Positions 26,869-35,464 of a stretch of DNA of 64,000 nucleotides are shown in pieces. The stretch is from NCBI GenBank assembly GCA_038046785.1, contig JBBSVM010000003.1:62001-126000 (forward strand). The letters run 5' to 3'. Position 1 is the first letter of the stretch. Each line of letters starts with the position of its first letter. The position numbers were made by a program, and so were the translations under genes. This DNA is from JAHFTW01 sp038046785 (lineage in GTDB: Archaea; Thermoplasmatota; E2; JACPAO01; JAHFTW01). The notes beneath the pieces were generated by a model. That model ran no database searches and was not told the DNA's origin. It saw only the letters and a program-made list of their open reading frames with translations.

Positions 26869-27765
26869 ATGCGCGGCACCTTCGTACTCTCGCTGGTCCT
26901 GGTGGTTGCGATGTCGCTTGCGGGCTGCTCCGGCGGTTCCGACGACTCCAGCTCCACGGACCCCTCAAACACCTCGACCGGCAGCAAGGCCGTCAACGGC
27001 ACGAAGGGCCCGAAGCCCATCGTCAACGCCACCCCCAACCTGCCCCCGCTCCTCGTGCTCTCGGTCACGAACGAGACCGGCGCCCCGACCACTTCCGCGC
27101 TCATCCTGGAGGAGACGCGCAACAAGGGCAACCTCACCTTCTCCGCCGTCGGCTCGAAGGACCAGGACGCCGATGGCCTCTCCGCCGTCGCCATCACGGT
27201 CTCCGACGCCAACCGCACCTACCCGCCCGGCGTCCTCTTTGCCGGCGGCGTGTTCACCTCGGTCACCTACAGCTTCGACCGCGCCGGCCCCGTGAATGTC
27301 ACCGTCTCCGGCATCGATGTCCGCGGCGACGTCACCACGCTGCGCACGAACGTCTTCATCAACCTGCAGGACAGCCTGGCCGGAGTTCCGTTCAAGCTCT
27401 CGGGCACCACGGCAGGCGGCGACCCAACCGAGTGCAAGGGCCCCACCGACAACGAGCTCGTGAACGGCAACATGGCGGACGACCGCAAGTTCACCACCGA
27501 GCGCGGAACCTCCTACATCACAGCGAAGGTTGTCTCCGGCGAGGCTGAGATTGCCATCTGCGCCCCTGACGGCACCGCCATCAGCGCGGCCGGAACCGAA
27601 GTGACCAGCAACGCAGGCACGGTGTTCGTGCCGACCGTGGGTGACCAGCAATACTTCATCATGGTCATCTCGGACGGTGTTGGAAGCCCGACCGCCCTGG
27701 CCGACGGCAACAACGTCGTCGTCGATGTGGTCGTCCACTTTGAGGCGCCGCCCGCCGCCGCCTAA
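26869..27765 (+). CDS. Lipoprotein with PKD-like beta domain
   Basis: 298 residues from the ATG at 26869, chosen by the TATA box and because MRGTFVLSLVLVVAMSLAGC is a clean lipoprotein signal with Cys 20 as lipid site. A Ser/Thr-rich spacer follows, then a beta-sandwich region (SKDQDADGLSAVAITVSDAN to GPVNVTVSGIDVRG, residues about 105-160) reminiscent of PKD folds, and a second domain with two Cys (TECKG, IAICAPDG). Function unknown; extracellular. Confidence 0.72.
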   Translation: MRGTFVLSLVLVVAMSLAGCSGGSDDSSSTDPSNTSTGSKAVNGTKGPKPIVNATPNLPPLLVLSVTNETGAPTTSALILEETRNKGNLTFSAVGSKDQDADGLSAVAITVSDANRTYPPGVLFAGGVFTSVTYSFDRAGPVNVTVSGIDVRGDVTTLRTNVFINLQDSLAGVPFKLSGTTAGGDPTECKGPTDNELVNGNMADDRKFTTERGTSYITAKVVSGEAEIAICAPDGTAISAAGTEVTSNAGTVFVPTVGDQQYFIMVISDGVGSPTALADGNNVVVDVVVHFEAPPAAA

Positions 27766-27777
27766 ACCGGCGCACTC

Positions 27778-27835
27778 CGACCTTCCCTCTCCCCCTTTCC
27801 CCTCCCTTCCTTTTCTCGGTTTTCTCCTGTTGCCT
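27778..27835 (+). terminator. Pyrimidine-rich terminator
   Basis: A tract of almost pure C/T, rich in T runs (CCCTTTCCCC, CCTTTTCTC, GGTTTTCTCC), directly after the lipoprotein stop. Archaeal RNA polymerase terminates at T-rich non-template tracts, so this is the likely transcript end before the kor promoter. Confidence 0.55.
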
Positions 27836-27845
27836 TCTGGATACC

Positions 27846-27855
27846 TTTTCATAGC
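27846..27855 (+). promoter_or_regulatory. TATA-like box of korAB
   Basis: CCTTTTCATA, centred 26 bp upstream of the korA ATG at 27877, which predicts a leaderless korAB transcript. Confidence 0.5.
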
Positions 27856-27876
27856 GCGCCCCCTGGCCCATCTGCC

Positions 27877-29736
27877 ATGGGACGCGTTTCCGCGATGATT
27901 GGTGGAGAGGCCGGCTTCGGCATCATGTCGAGCGGCGAATTGCTGGCCAAGTGCCTGGTGCATGGCGGCCTGCACGTCTACACGAACATCGAGTACCCCT
28001 CGCTGATTCGCGGTGGCCACAACGCCATCCACGTTACCGCCTCGGACGAATACATCACCAGCTACTACCCTGAACTGCAGTGCCTCATCGCTCTCAACAA
28101 GGAGACCATCGACCTCCACATCAAGGACGTCGTGAAGGGCGGCGTCGTGGTGTACGACGGCGACGATGCGGCCTTCGCTGGCCAAGACGTTGCCGCGACC
28201 TACGCGGAACCCACCAAGCGCGGCGTGCTTTTCCTCAACGTGCCTCTCAAGAAGCTCTCCGAGGCGGCGGGCGGCGCCATCACGAAAAACACGGTCGCCG
28301 TCGGCGCGATGATGAGCTTCATCGGCTACCCCTTCCACTTCATCCAGGAAGGGCTCGAGGAGACCTTCGGCAAGAAGGGCGGCGACATCATCACGATGAA
28401 CGTCACCGCCGCCAAGTCCGGCTTCGACTACGTCGCCACGCACTACGCGGACAAGGTCGTCCACCCGGTCAAGGTGCACAAGGACGCCCCCAAGCGCATG
28501 ATGATCTCGGGCAACCAGTCCACCGCGCTCGGCCTCATCCAGGGCGGCTGCAAATTCTACGCCGCCTACCCGATGACGCCGGCGACCGCGATTCTCCAAA
28601 CCATCATCCAGCACGGCGAGGCGTACGGCGTCGTCGCCAAGCAGACCGAAGACGAGCTGGCGGCCGGCCTCATGGCGATTGGCGCCAACTACGCCGGTGT
28701 GCGCGCCGCCTGCGGCACCTCCGGCGGCGGCTTCTCGCTCATGGTGGAAGGCCTCGGCCTCGCCGCCATCGCGGAAGTCCCGATGGTCTACGTCGATGTG
28801 CAGCGCGCCGGCCCCGCGACGGGCCTGCCCACCTGGAGCGGCCAGGGCGACTTGCGCTTCCTCCTGCACGCCAGCCAGGACGAGTTCCCGCGCTTCGTCA
28901 TCGCCCCCGGAGACACCAAGGAAGCGTTCTACTGTGCCTTCGAAGCGATGAACCTCGCCGAGATGTTCCAGGTCCCGGTCCTCTTGATGACCGACAAGAA
29001 CCTCGCCGAGCACCACCAGACCTGGGAGCCCTACACCACCACGGGCCTGGTCATCAACCGCGGCAAGCTCCTGAAGGAAGGCGAGGCCAAAGTGGACCCG
29101 TCCTACCGCAAGTTCCCTCGCCTCGAGTTCACCGCCGACGGCGTCTCGCCCCGCACCATCCCAGGCCAGACCGGCGGCATGCACACCATGGCTTCCGATG
29201 AGCAGGACCGCTTCGGCGACATCACGGAGGACCCGACGAACCGCACGAACCGCCACCTCAAGCGCTTCGCGAAGATGGCCGGCATGGCCAAGGCGCTGCC
29301 GCCGCCCAAGTTCTTCACCTGGGCCAACGGCGTCGTCGTCGAGGACAAGCACCCCGAGCAGAGCCAGGTCACCCTCGTCTGCTGGGGCGGCACCAAGGGA
29401 CCCGCCATCGAGTCGCTCAAGCTACTGCACGCCGCCGGCATCAAGGCGAATGTCCTGCACGTCGTCTACATCTGGCCCTTCCCCAAGGAGTCGCTCGAAG
29501 CCATGCTGGAACAGTGCAAGCACACCATCATGGTGGAAGCGAACCACCTCGGCCAGCTCGAGGGGCTCATCCGTGAGATGCTGCTGCGCGGCTGCGACGC
29601 CCGTATCCACAAGATCGACGGCCGCCCCTTCAACCCCATCCAGCTCTACCGCGACGTGATGAAGATCGTGAAGTCCAACTTCACCGACGTCATGAGCATC
29701 GCGACCGAATCGTACGCCCAACTGGAGGCCAAGTGA
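27877..29736 (+). CDS. korA: 2-oxoacid:ferredoxin oxidoreductase, fused gamma-alpha subunit
   Basis: 619 residues. The first 195 are the gamma domain (GEAGFGIMSSGELLAKCLV, SLIRGGHNAIHV). The rest is the alpha pyrimidine-binding domain (GNQSTALGLIQGGCKFYAAYPMTPAT, AACGTSGGGFSLMVEGLG, VDVQRAGPATGLPTW). The fused gamma-alpha layout is that of archaeal 2-oxoglutarate and pyruvate oxidoreductases. With the beta subunit just downstream it makes acyl-CoA and reduces ferredoxin. 2-Oxoglutarate is the likelier substrate given the other TCA enzymes in the window, but specificity cannot be read with certainty. Confidence 0.9.
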   Translation: MGRVSAMIGGEAGFGIMSSGELLAKCLVHGGLHVYTNIEYPSLIRGGHNAIHVTASDEYITSYYPELQCLIALNKETIDLHIKDVVKGGVVVYDGDDAAFAGQDVAATYAEPTKRGVLFLNVPLKKLSEAAGGAITKNTVAVGAMMSFIGYPFHFIQEGLEETFGKKGGDIITMNVTAAKSGFDYVATHYADKVVHPVKVHKDAPKRMMISGNQSTALGLIQGGCKFYAAYPMTPATAILQTIIQHGEAYGVVAKQTEDELAAGLMAIGANYAGVRAACGTSGGGFSLMVEGLGLAAIAEVPMVYVDVQRAGPATGLPTWSGQGDLRFLLHASQDEFPRFVIAPGDTKEAFYCAFEAMNLAEMFQVPVLLMTDKNLAEHHQTWEPYTTTGLVINRGKLLKEGEAKVDPSYRKFPRLEFTADGVSPRTIPGQTGGMHTMASDEQDRFGDITEDPTNRTNRHLKRFAKMAGMAKALPPPKFFTWANGVVVEDKHPEQSQVTLVCWGGTKGPAIESLKLLHAAGIKANVLHVVYIWPFPKESLEAMLEQCKHTIMVEANHLGQLEGLIREMLLRGCDARIHKIDGRPFNPIQLYRDVMKIVKSNFTDVMSIATESYAQLEAK

Positions 29737-30617
29737 TGTCTGCCCAACTGCCCGTGACCCCGGTCACGATGAAGGACTACAACACGGAGAACAAGCCCGA
29801 CTGGTGCCCCGGCTGCGGCGACTTCGGCATTCTCAACTCGCTCAAGAAGGCCCTCGTCGATTTGCAGAAGCAGCCGCATGAGGTCACCGTCATCGCCGGC
29901 ATCGGCTGCTCCTCGAAGCTGCCGCACTGGCTCAACGCGTACGGCTTCCACACCCTGCACGGCCGCGCCCTGCCCATCGCAACGGCGGTCCGCCTGGCCA
30001 ACACGAAGAACGACGTCATCGTCATCTCCGGCGACGGCGACGGCTACGGCATCGGCGTTGGCCACCTCGTGCACGCCGCCCGCCGCAACGTGAACATCAC
30101 GATGCTGGCGCACAACAACCAGATTTACGGCCTCACCACCGGCCAGGCGAGCCCGACGACGGACCTCGGCCACAAGACCAAGACGACGCCGAAGGGCAAC
30201 TTCGAGGCGCCGCTCAACCCGATGACGCTCGCCATCGCGTGCGGCGCCGGCATGGTCGCCCGCAGCAGCGCTGGCGACCCGAAGCACCTCACCGAGACCA
30301 TCAAGGAGGCCATGCAGTACCGCGGCTTCTCGCTCATCGACATTCTGCAGCCCTGTGTCACCTTCAACAAAATCAACACCTACGCCTGGTACAAGGAGCA
30401 GGCCACCAAGCTGCCCGCCGACTGGGACCCGACCGACAAGGCAAAGGCGTTCGAGATGGCGCTCAAGTGGGGCCACAACGACATCGCCCTTGGCACCCTC
30501 TACAAGAACACGAAGCTCCCGACGCTCGAGGACGCCTACCCTTGGCTCGTCGAGAAGCCGCTCGTCCACCACGACCTGCGCGTCGACGTGACGAAGAGCC
30601 TCAACAGTTACCTGTAG
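29736..30617 (+). CDS. korB: 2-oxoacid:ferredoxin oxidoreductase, beta subunit
   Basis: 293 residues from the ATG at 29736, which shares one base with the korA stop. WCPGCGDFGI and IGCSSKLPHW supply Fe-S cysteines. GDGDGYGIGVGHLVHAARRN with HNNQIYGLTTGQASPT is the thiamine diphosphate and metal site. It lacks the extra ferredoxin domain found in four-subunit enzymes, as expected for the two-subunit archaeal type. A further gene follows after one base, so at least three genes are co-transcribed. Confidence 0.92.
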   Translation: MSAQLPVTPVTMKDYNTENKPDWCPGCGDFGILNSLKKALVDLQKQPHEVTVIAGIGCSSKLPHWLNAYGFHTLHGRALPIATAVRLANTKNDVIVISGDGDGYGIGVGHLVHAARRNVNITMLAHNNQIYGLTTGQASPTTDLGHKTKTTPKGNFEAPLNPMTLAIACGAGMVARSSAGDPKHLTETIKEAMQYRGFSLIDILQPCVTFNKINTYAWYKEQATKLPADWDPTDKAKAFEMALKWGHNDIALGTLYKNTKLPTLEDAYPWLVEKPLVHHDLRVDVTKSLNSYL

Positions 30618-30618
30618 G

Positions 30619-31080
30619 ATGCCGGCGCCCACCGCCGAAGCCCCGCTGCGCTACCACTGGCTGCGCCTGCGTGCCGTGGCGCACCCCACCGAAGCGGTGG
30701 AGAAGGTGGCGGCTGCGGTCCGGTTCGTGGCGGGTGTCGACGCGGCGCCGCAGGAGACCATTCTTGAGACGCACCACGGCCTGCCGCAGCACGTTCTCGA
30801 GGTGGCCCTGGAGCGCTCTCGCGACGTGCGCGACCTGCTTGGACGGCTCCTCGCCCTACCCGGAGCGCGCGACAAACTGCGAGCCGAACTGGAGGCGCGC
30901 GTGGACGACGACGGGCTCTTTTTCGTGCGCTTCGACAAACAAGAGGCGTACGCGGGACGGCTCGTTGTGACGAGCAGCGAGGACTGCGTCCAGATTCGCC
31001 TCAAGACAGAATCTTACCCCTCCGGACGTGCTGCGGCCATCCGAGATTTGACACGGCTTCTCGAATCGGGGAAACCGTGA
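30619..31080 (+). CDS. COG1325/DUF54-type RNA-binding protein (predicted exosome-associated)
   Basis: 153 residues. The opening HWLRLRAVAHPTEAVEKVAAA and the core LFFVRFDKQEAYAGRL match the COG1325 family (HxTEDxxKV start, RxDKQxAYxG core), often encoded near exosome or ribosome genes in archaea. The ATG is one base after the korB stop. The last 32 residues plus stop (30982-31080) recur almost unchanged in protein sequence at 31241-31339 after a hairpin array, so this gene's 3' end has been duplicated or replaced. Confidence 0.75.
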   Translation: MPAPTAEAPLRYHWLRLRAVAHPTEAVEKVAAAVRFVAGVDAAPQETILETHHGLPQHVLEVALERSRDVRDLLGRLLALPGARDKLRAELEARVDDDGLFFVRFDKQEAYAGRLVVTSSEDCVQIRLKTESYPSGRAAAIRDLTRLLESGKP

Positions 31081-31239
31081 GTTGTCCTGCGGGAACCGCG
31101 TGAGGGGTGGCCGAAGGCCACCCGTCCCAGGCCTGACGGGCCGTCGCCGCGAGGCGACGGCCCTGTCCGTCCGCCGAGGGGTCTGGGGCCCGGAGGGCCC
31201 CAGTTTGTCGGCGAAACGCGCAGCGTTTCGCTGGGTTGG
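31081..31239 (+). repeat. Array of five GC-rich hairpins with three- or four-base loops
   Basis: Perfect inverted repeats in a row: GCGG-GAA-CCGC (31089-31099), GGGTGGCC-GAA-GGCCACCC (31105-31123), an 11-bp stem with GCGA loop (31138-31163), CTGGGGCCC with GGA loop (31183-31203) and GCGAAACGC with GCA loop (31211-31231). There is no coding sequence of note. The array separates the gene from the second copy of its own 3' end. The stretch 31081-31445 is the longest in the window without an intact gene; it holds this array, the duplicate and the promoter of the next gene. Confidence 0.92.
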
Positions 31240-31339
31240 GGACTGCGTCCAGATTCGTCTCAAGACCGAATCCTACCCGTCCGGCCGTGCCGCGGCCATC
31301 CGTGATTTGGGCCGACTTCTCGAATCCGGGAAACCCTAA
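31240..31339 (+). pseudogene. Duplicate 3' end of the COG1325-type gene
   Basis: These 100 bp align without gaps to 30981-31080. I count 14 base differences. The encoded 32 residues are identical except for one Thr to Gly, and the stop changes from TGA to TAA. Almost all changes are at synonymous third positions, so the two copies diverged while both coded for protein, or one came from a related genome. The frame has no start of its own and no upstream coding part. Confidence 0.9.
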
Positions 31340-31397
31340 CGCAGCGGATTCGACGGCTCGATTCCGAGGCCAAGAATCAAGCCCTCGCGTCCATTCG

Positions 31398-31409
31398 CTT
31401 ATTTATCAA
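31398..31409 (+). promoter_or_regulatory. TATA box of the large coiled-coil gene
   Basis: GCTTATTTATCA, the most AT-rich box of the region, about 42 bp before the TTG start proposed at 31446. It predicts a leader of roughly 16 nt. Confidence 0.5.
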
Positions 31410-31445
31410 GGCCCCTCTGGTGGGTCGCCTTCAGGACGGGACGCT

Positions 31446-34400
31446 TTGGCTGAGTCTGCTGGGAACGCACGACGGTTCTTCCTCCGCCGCCAGCGCACGC
31501 CCTCCGTCCCCCCGACGCCGACCCCCGTCCTCGACCTGGAAGGCATCGGCCCAGTCAATGCCGCCAAGCTGGAGAAAGCGGGCATCGCCGACAGCGAACA
31601 GCTGCTCGCCGCCGACGTCGAGGCGCTCGCGAAACGGTCCAAGATTCCTCTCGGCTCCCTGAACGCCTGGCAGGACATGGCGGAGCTGGTTCGCATCGAC
31701 GGCATCGGCCCGCAGTTCGCCGAAGTGCTGGTGCGCGCCGAGATCAATTCCATTGCGGAGTTGGCGCAGCAGGAACCCAAACCGCTTGCCGAGCGCGTGC
31801 AGGGCTACCTCGACGGCCTCGATTCCAACGTCATCGGCGTGAAGGTGACTCCGAAACTCACGAAGGCGTGGATTCGCGAGGCGCGCCGATTCGCCCCCGG
31901 CCCGTCCGGAAAAGGCAAGGCGGCACTCGCCCGCGTCAAAGACCAACCTGAACCCGACGAGGGCGACCACGTTGCACCTCCCGTCGCCGTGGATGGCGCC
32001 AAGCTTGCCGCCGACGCGAAGCAGGAGGTCGAGCGTGGCTTCCTGCACCGATTCCTTCGCCGCGAAAAAGAGCACAAGGCCGAACTCCACGAGCCGCCAA
32101 GCACGCAGCGGCCCGGCCTCTTCCGCCGCTCGGGCAAACGCGCTCCCTCCGATTCCGAGGAGCCGCCTGCGACCGCCGCTGACTCAAAGAAGGAAGCAAA
32201 GAAGGCGCAGAAGGAAGCGGCGCGCAAAGAGGCAGAGGCCGCCAAGAAACAGGCCCGCCTGCAAAAAGAAGAGGCGCGCAAGGCGAAGGCGGCCGACATC
32301 GCCCCCGGACTCATCCCCGTCGTCTGCGCCAACTGCCAGTTCACGTTCGGCGCCAAGCCGGCCGCCCGCAAGGTCACTTGCCCAAGCTGCCGGTCGCTCC
32401 TCGCCCTGGAGCCATCCGAAGAAACACCAATCTCAAAGCCGAGCCGCGAAGAGCGCGAGCAAGCCAAGCGCGATGCCAAAGAGGCAAAGGAGCGCGCCAA
32501 AGCCGAAGCGCGAGATGCAAAACTCCAGGTCGTCCAAGAAGCGACGCCGGAGCTGGATGCCGCCGAAGACCGCGCCGAAGCGAAGAAAGCAAAGGAGCGC
32601 ACCCGTGCGGAGGCAAAATCACAAGCTGCCGCCCAGAAGCTTGCGGCCAAGGAGGCCAAGCGCGCCGCACAGGCGGAGCGCGACGAGGCCGAAACGCAGG
32701 CGAAGCGCGAAGCGGCCGAGCGCAAGCAGGCGAAGGCTGCGGCCAAGGCGGAGGAGACTCCCGCAGAACCTGAGCCTGTGGGTTTCACGTTCACACGCGC
32801 CCAGCGGCGGGCCGACCGCAAGGCGCGCATCGCGGAAGAGGATGCCGCGCGCGCCGCAGCCAAAGCGGAGGCAAAGCCCGCGAAGGGGGACGACGTCGAA
32901 CCGGAGAAGCCTCTCAGCGACAAAGCGCAAGCCAAGCTCGAGAAGCGCCGCCTCAAAGAGGAGGCGAAGGCCGCCAAGCTTGCCGTCAAAGCGGAGGCAA
33001 AGAAAACCAAGGATGCCGAAGCAACGTCCGCTGAGCCGGTGAGTGAGAAGGCGCAAGCCAAGCTCGAGAAGCGCCGCCTCAAGGAGGAGGCGAAGGCCGC
33101 CAAACGCGCCGCCAAAGCGGAGGCGAAGGCGAGCAAAGTCGCCGCGCCATCCGACGAAGATGCGCCCGAGAGCCCAAAAGAGGCGAAGCGCCGCGCCGAG
33201 CGCGAGGCCAAGGAGCGCGAAGAAGAGGCAGCGCGCCGGGCCAAAGCCGAGAAGCTCGCGGCCAAAGAGCGGCTGCGCGCCGAGCGCGAGGCGGCAGAAG
33301 CAGCGACGCTGGCCGGCTCCGGTATCTGGGCGCAAGGTGTCGCCCAGCCGCTTGCGACGCCCGGCGAAGGCATCTGGGCGCAATCCATCGAAGCCCGCAA
33401 CCAAACGTTCCAAGGCGCCGACAAGGCGGAACGCAAGCAGTTGGGCAAGCAGAAGCCGCGCCTCGAGGATGGCCGCAGTCCGTTTGCCCGCCTCGATGAA
33501 GACCGGAACCTCGGCGGAAAGCCGCGCCTGCCCGACGGCCAGAGCCCCTTCGCACGTTTGCCCGAAGATGACGCGCCGCCAGCCCCTGCGCCGCGCCTGG
33601 TCGACGGCCGCAGCCCCTTCGTCCGGCTGCCCGAGGATGCGACGCCGGACTTCGAACGGATGCGCCTGTTCGGCCACCGCCCCGGCAGCGCCTACACCAC
33701 GAAGGGCGGCTTCACCATCACGGAAGAGATCGTCGCCATCGAGACGCCCCCCACGCTGGAGCTCGGCACCCGCTCCGACCGGCGCCGACTCGCCAAAGAG
33801 GAGAAGGAGCGCAAGGAGGAGGCAAAGAAGCAAGCCAAGGTGGAGCGCAAGGCGGCGCTCGCCCGAGCGAAAGAGGAGGCGCGTGAACGCAAGAAAGAAC
33901 GCGCCGCCGCACCAGCCGAGACGCCAGCTCCCGCGTCCCGCCGCGGGAAGCAGACGCCGGACGCCGCCGAGGCGTCCGAACCCGCGCAGGAGGCAGCTCC
34001 CGAGCGGCAGCCGCTTCTTGCCCGGCTCAAGCGCAAGCGGGCCGAACCGACCGAACCGGCCATCGTGGCATCGGATGACGATGCTGTCGAGCGCGTCCTG
34101 GCCGCCGAAGAAAAGCGCACGGCGTCGTGGAAGGCCGACGCCCCGATCGAGCCGGAACCCGCCCCCGAATCGGAGCCTGCCGCCGAGAAATCCTCTCGCC
34201 TACCGTTCCTGAAGCGCGCCAACGCCGAGGAGAAAGCTGCCCGCCTGGAGGAGGCTGCAGCGAAGAAGGCGCAAGCACAAGCCGAACGCGACGCGGCCCG
34301 CGAGCAGAAAGCCGCCGAGAAGGCAACGCGCCAACAGGAATTGGCCGAGCGTAAGGCTGAACAGCAACGCGAGCGCGAAGCGGCACGGGTGGCCAAAGCG

Positions 34401-35414
34401 CAAGCCAAAGAGGCCCCCGTCTCCGAGCCAGACACCGCCGAAACGGCGCCTTCTGCCCCCGACATTTCACAGGACGCGATTGAGGCGGCCCTCCTTGCCG
34501 AAGAGAAGCGGCAAGAGAAACAGCAGAAAGCGGACGAGTCGGCAAGCGCGGTGACGGAGAGCGCGAAGCAGGAGGCCGCAGCGGCAAAACTCCAGGCGCG
34601 CGCTGCGGCGAACGAGCGCAAGGCCGCCGAAAAGGCTGAGCGCGACGCCTTGCGTGCCAAAGAGGCCGAAGCGAAGGCTGCCCGCAAATCCGAGGCCGAC
34701 GCCCAACGCGAAGCGGCCAAACTCCGCGCCAAGGAAGAAGCCGCTGAAGCCCAGGCCCAAGTTGAGCGCGTGAAGCGCGAAGCGGAGGCTGAGCGGGAGG
34801 CCGCCCGCCAGCGCCAGGCCGAAGAGAAGGCGGCGCGCCAAGCCGCGGCTGAAGCGCAGCGCGCCGAGCGCGCGGCCGAGGCGGAACGCGCCAAGCAAGC
34901 GCAGATTCAGGCCCGCGCCGATGCCCGCCTCGCCGCACTGCAAGCCAAAGAGCAGGCACGCGAGGCGAAGCTGGCGTTCAAACGGGAAGCAGACGCCCTC
35001 CGCGAAGCCGAGGCCGCGTTGAAAGAGTCCGAATCATCTTCTGTCGAGGCCCAAGAGGCGAGCCCCGAGGCGCCCCCGGTCCCCGACGAGGCTCGTGCCG
35101 AGCGCGACGCCGCAAAGGCGGCCAAGCGCGAAGCCAAGCGGCTCAAGCGCGAGGCGCGGCAGCAGGCCGAACAAGAACGCCGTCTTGCCAAGGCGCTCGC
35201 GAAGGCGACACCAATCGAAGTCGAGGAGACCATCGAAGCGGCCGCCCTCGACGTCGAGCCGGAACCTGTCGCACAGAAGCCGTCCACCGCAACCAAGCCG
35301 GCCCCCAAGCCTCGCGTGGTTCGCCGCGTCGTCGAGCGCGTCGTGGTCGAGCGCTCTGAGTTTGACCCGGATTCGATTGACGCGCTTCTCAAGCGCCGTC
35401 AAGCCAAGGAGTAA
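31446..35414 (+). CDS. Giant HhH, zinc-ribbon, charged alpha-helix protein
   Basis: 1322 residues from a TTG at 31446; the start is uncertain. Two helix-hairpin-helix units (LEGIGPVNAAKLEKAG near 30, RIDGIGPQFAEVL near 82) suggest DNA or RNA contact. A zinc ribbon (CANC and CPSC, about 295-320) follows. Two GIWAQ motifs (about 626-650) and three copies of PRLxDGxSPFxRLxED (about 670-735, period 22-23 residues) form a short-motif section. Most of the rest is Ala/Lys/Glu/Arg-rich sequence, continuous charged helix or coiled coil. The C-terminus is VERVVVERSEFDPDSIDALL. I know no family with this order. A long rigid tether linking nucleic acid to a partner that reads the repeated motifs is one idea, unproven. 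Confidence 0.8.
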   Translation: MAESAGNARRFFLRRQRTPSVPPTPTPVLDLEGIGPVNAAKLEKAGIADSEQLLAADVEALAKRSKIPLGSLNAWQDMAELVRIDGIGPQFAEVLVRAEINSIAELAQQEPKPLAERVQGYLDGLDSNVIGVKVTPKLTKAWIREARRFAPGPSGKGKAALARVKDQPEPDEGDHVAPPVAVDGAKLAADAKQEVERGFLHRFLRREKEHKAELHEPPSTQRPGLFRRSGKRAPSDSEEPPATAADSKKEAKKAQKEAARKEAEAAKKQARLQKEEARKAKAADIAPGLIPVVCANCQFTFGAKPAARKVTCPSCRSLLALEPSEETPISKPSREEREQAKRDAKEAKERAKAEARDAKLQVVQEATPELDAAEDRAEAKKAKERTRAEAKSQAAAQKLAAKEAKRAAQAERDEAETQAKREAAERKQAKAAAKAEETPAEPEPVGFTFTRAQRRADRKARIAEEDAARAAAKAEAKPAKGDDVEPEKPLSDKAQAKLEKRRLKEEAKAAKLAVKAEAKKTKDAEATSAEPVSEKAQAKLEKRRLKEEAKAAKRAAKAEAKASKVAAPSDEDAPESPKEAKRRAEREAKEREEEAARRAKAEKLAAKERLRAEREAAEAATLAGSGIWAQGVAQPLATPGEGIWAQSIEARNQTFQGADKAERKQLGKQKPRLEDGRSPFARLDEDRNLGGKPRLPDGQSPFARLPEDDAPPAPAPRLVDGRSPFVRLPEDATPDFERMRLFGHRPGSAYTTKGGFTITEEIVAIETPPTLELGTRSDRRRLAKEEKERKEEAKKQAKVERKAALARAKEEARERKKERAAAPAETPAPASRRGKQTPDAAEASEPAQEAAPERQPLLARLKRKRAEPTEPAIVASDDDAVERVLAAEEKRTASWKADAPIEPEPAPESEPAAEKSSRLPFLKRANAEEKAARLEEAAAKKAQAQAERDAAREQKAAEKATRQQELAERKAEQQREREAARVAKAQAKEAPVSEPDTAETAPSAPDISQDAIEAALLAEEKRQEKQQKADESASAVTESAKQEAAAAKLQARAAANERKAAEKAERDALRAKEAEAKAARKSEADAQREAAKLRAKEEAAEAQAQVERVKREAEAEREAARQRQAEEKAARQAAAEAQRAERAAEAERAKQAQIQARADARLAALQAKEQAREAKLAFKREADALREAEAALKESESSSVEAQEASPEAPPVPDEARAERDAAKAAKREAKRLKREARQQAEQERRLAKALAKATPIEVEETIEAAALDVEPEPVAQKPSTATKPAPKPRVVRRVVERVVVERSEFDPDSIDALLKRRQAKE

Positions 35415-35464
35415 CCGCCGGTCGGGCTGGTCTCACGCCTTCTTCCAACCTGCAAACCGGTCGA

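Noticed and set aside
31081..31239. A classical intrinsic terminator or rRNA-like structure.
   Set aside because: Five hairpins in series with no T-tract after any of them, and the duplicate coding end beyond; termination alone does not explain it.
31082..31339. An 85-residue gene starting at 31082.
   Set aside because: The first half reads through the hairpin array and is low-complexity; only the last 32 residues are meaningful and duplicate the gene upstream.
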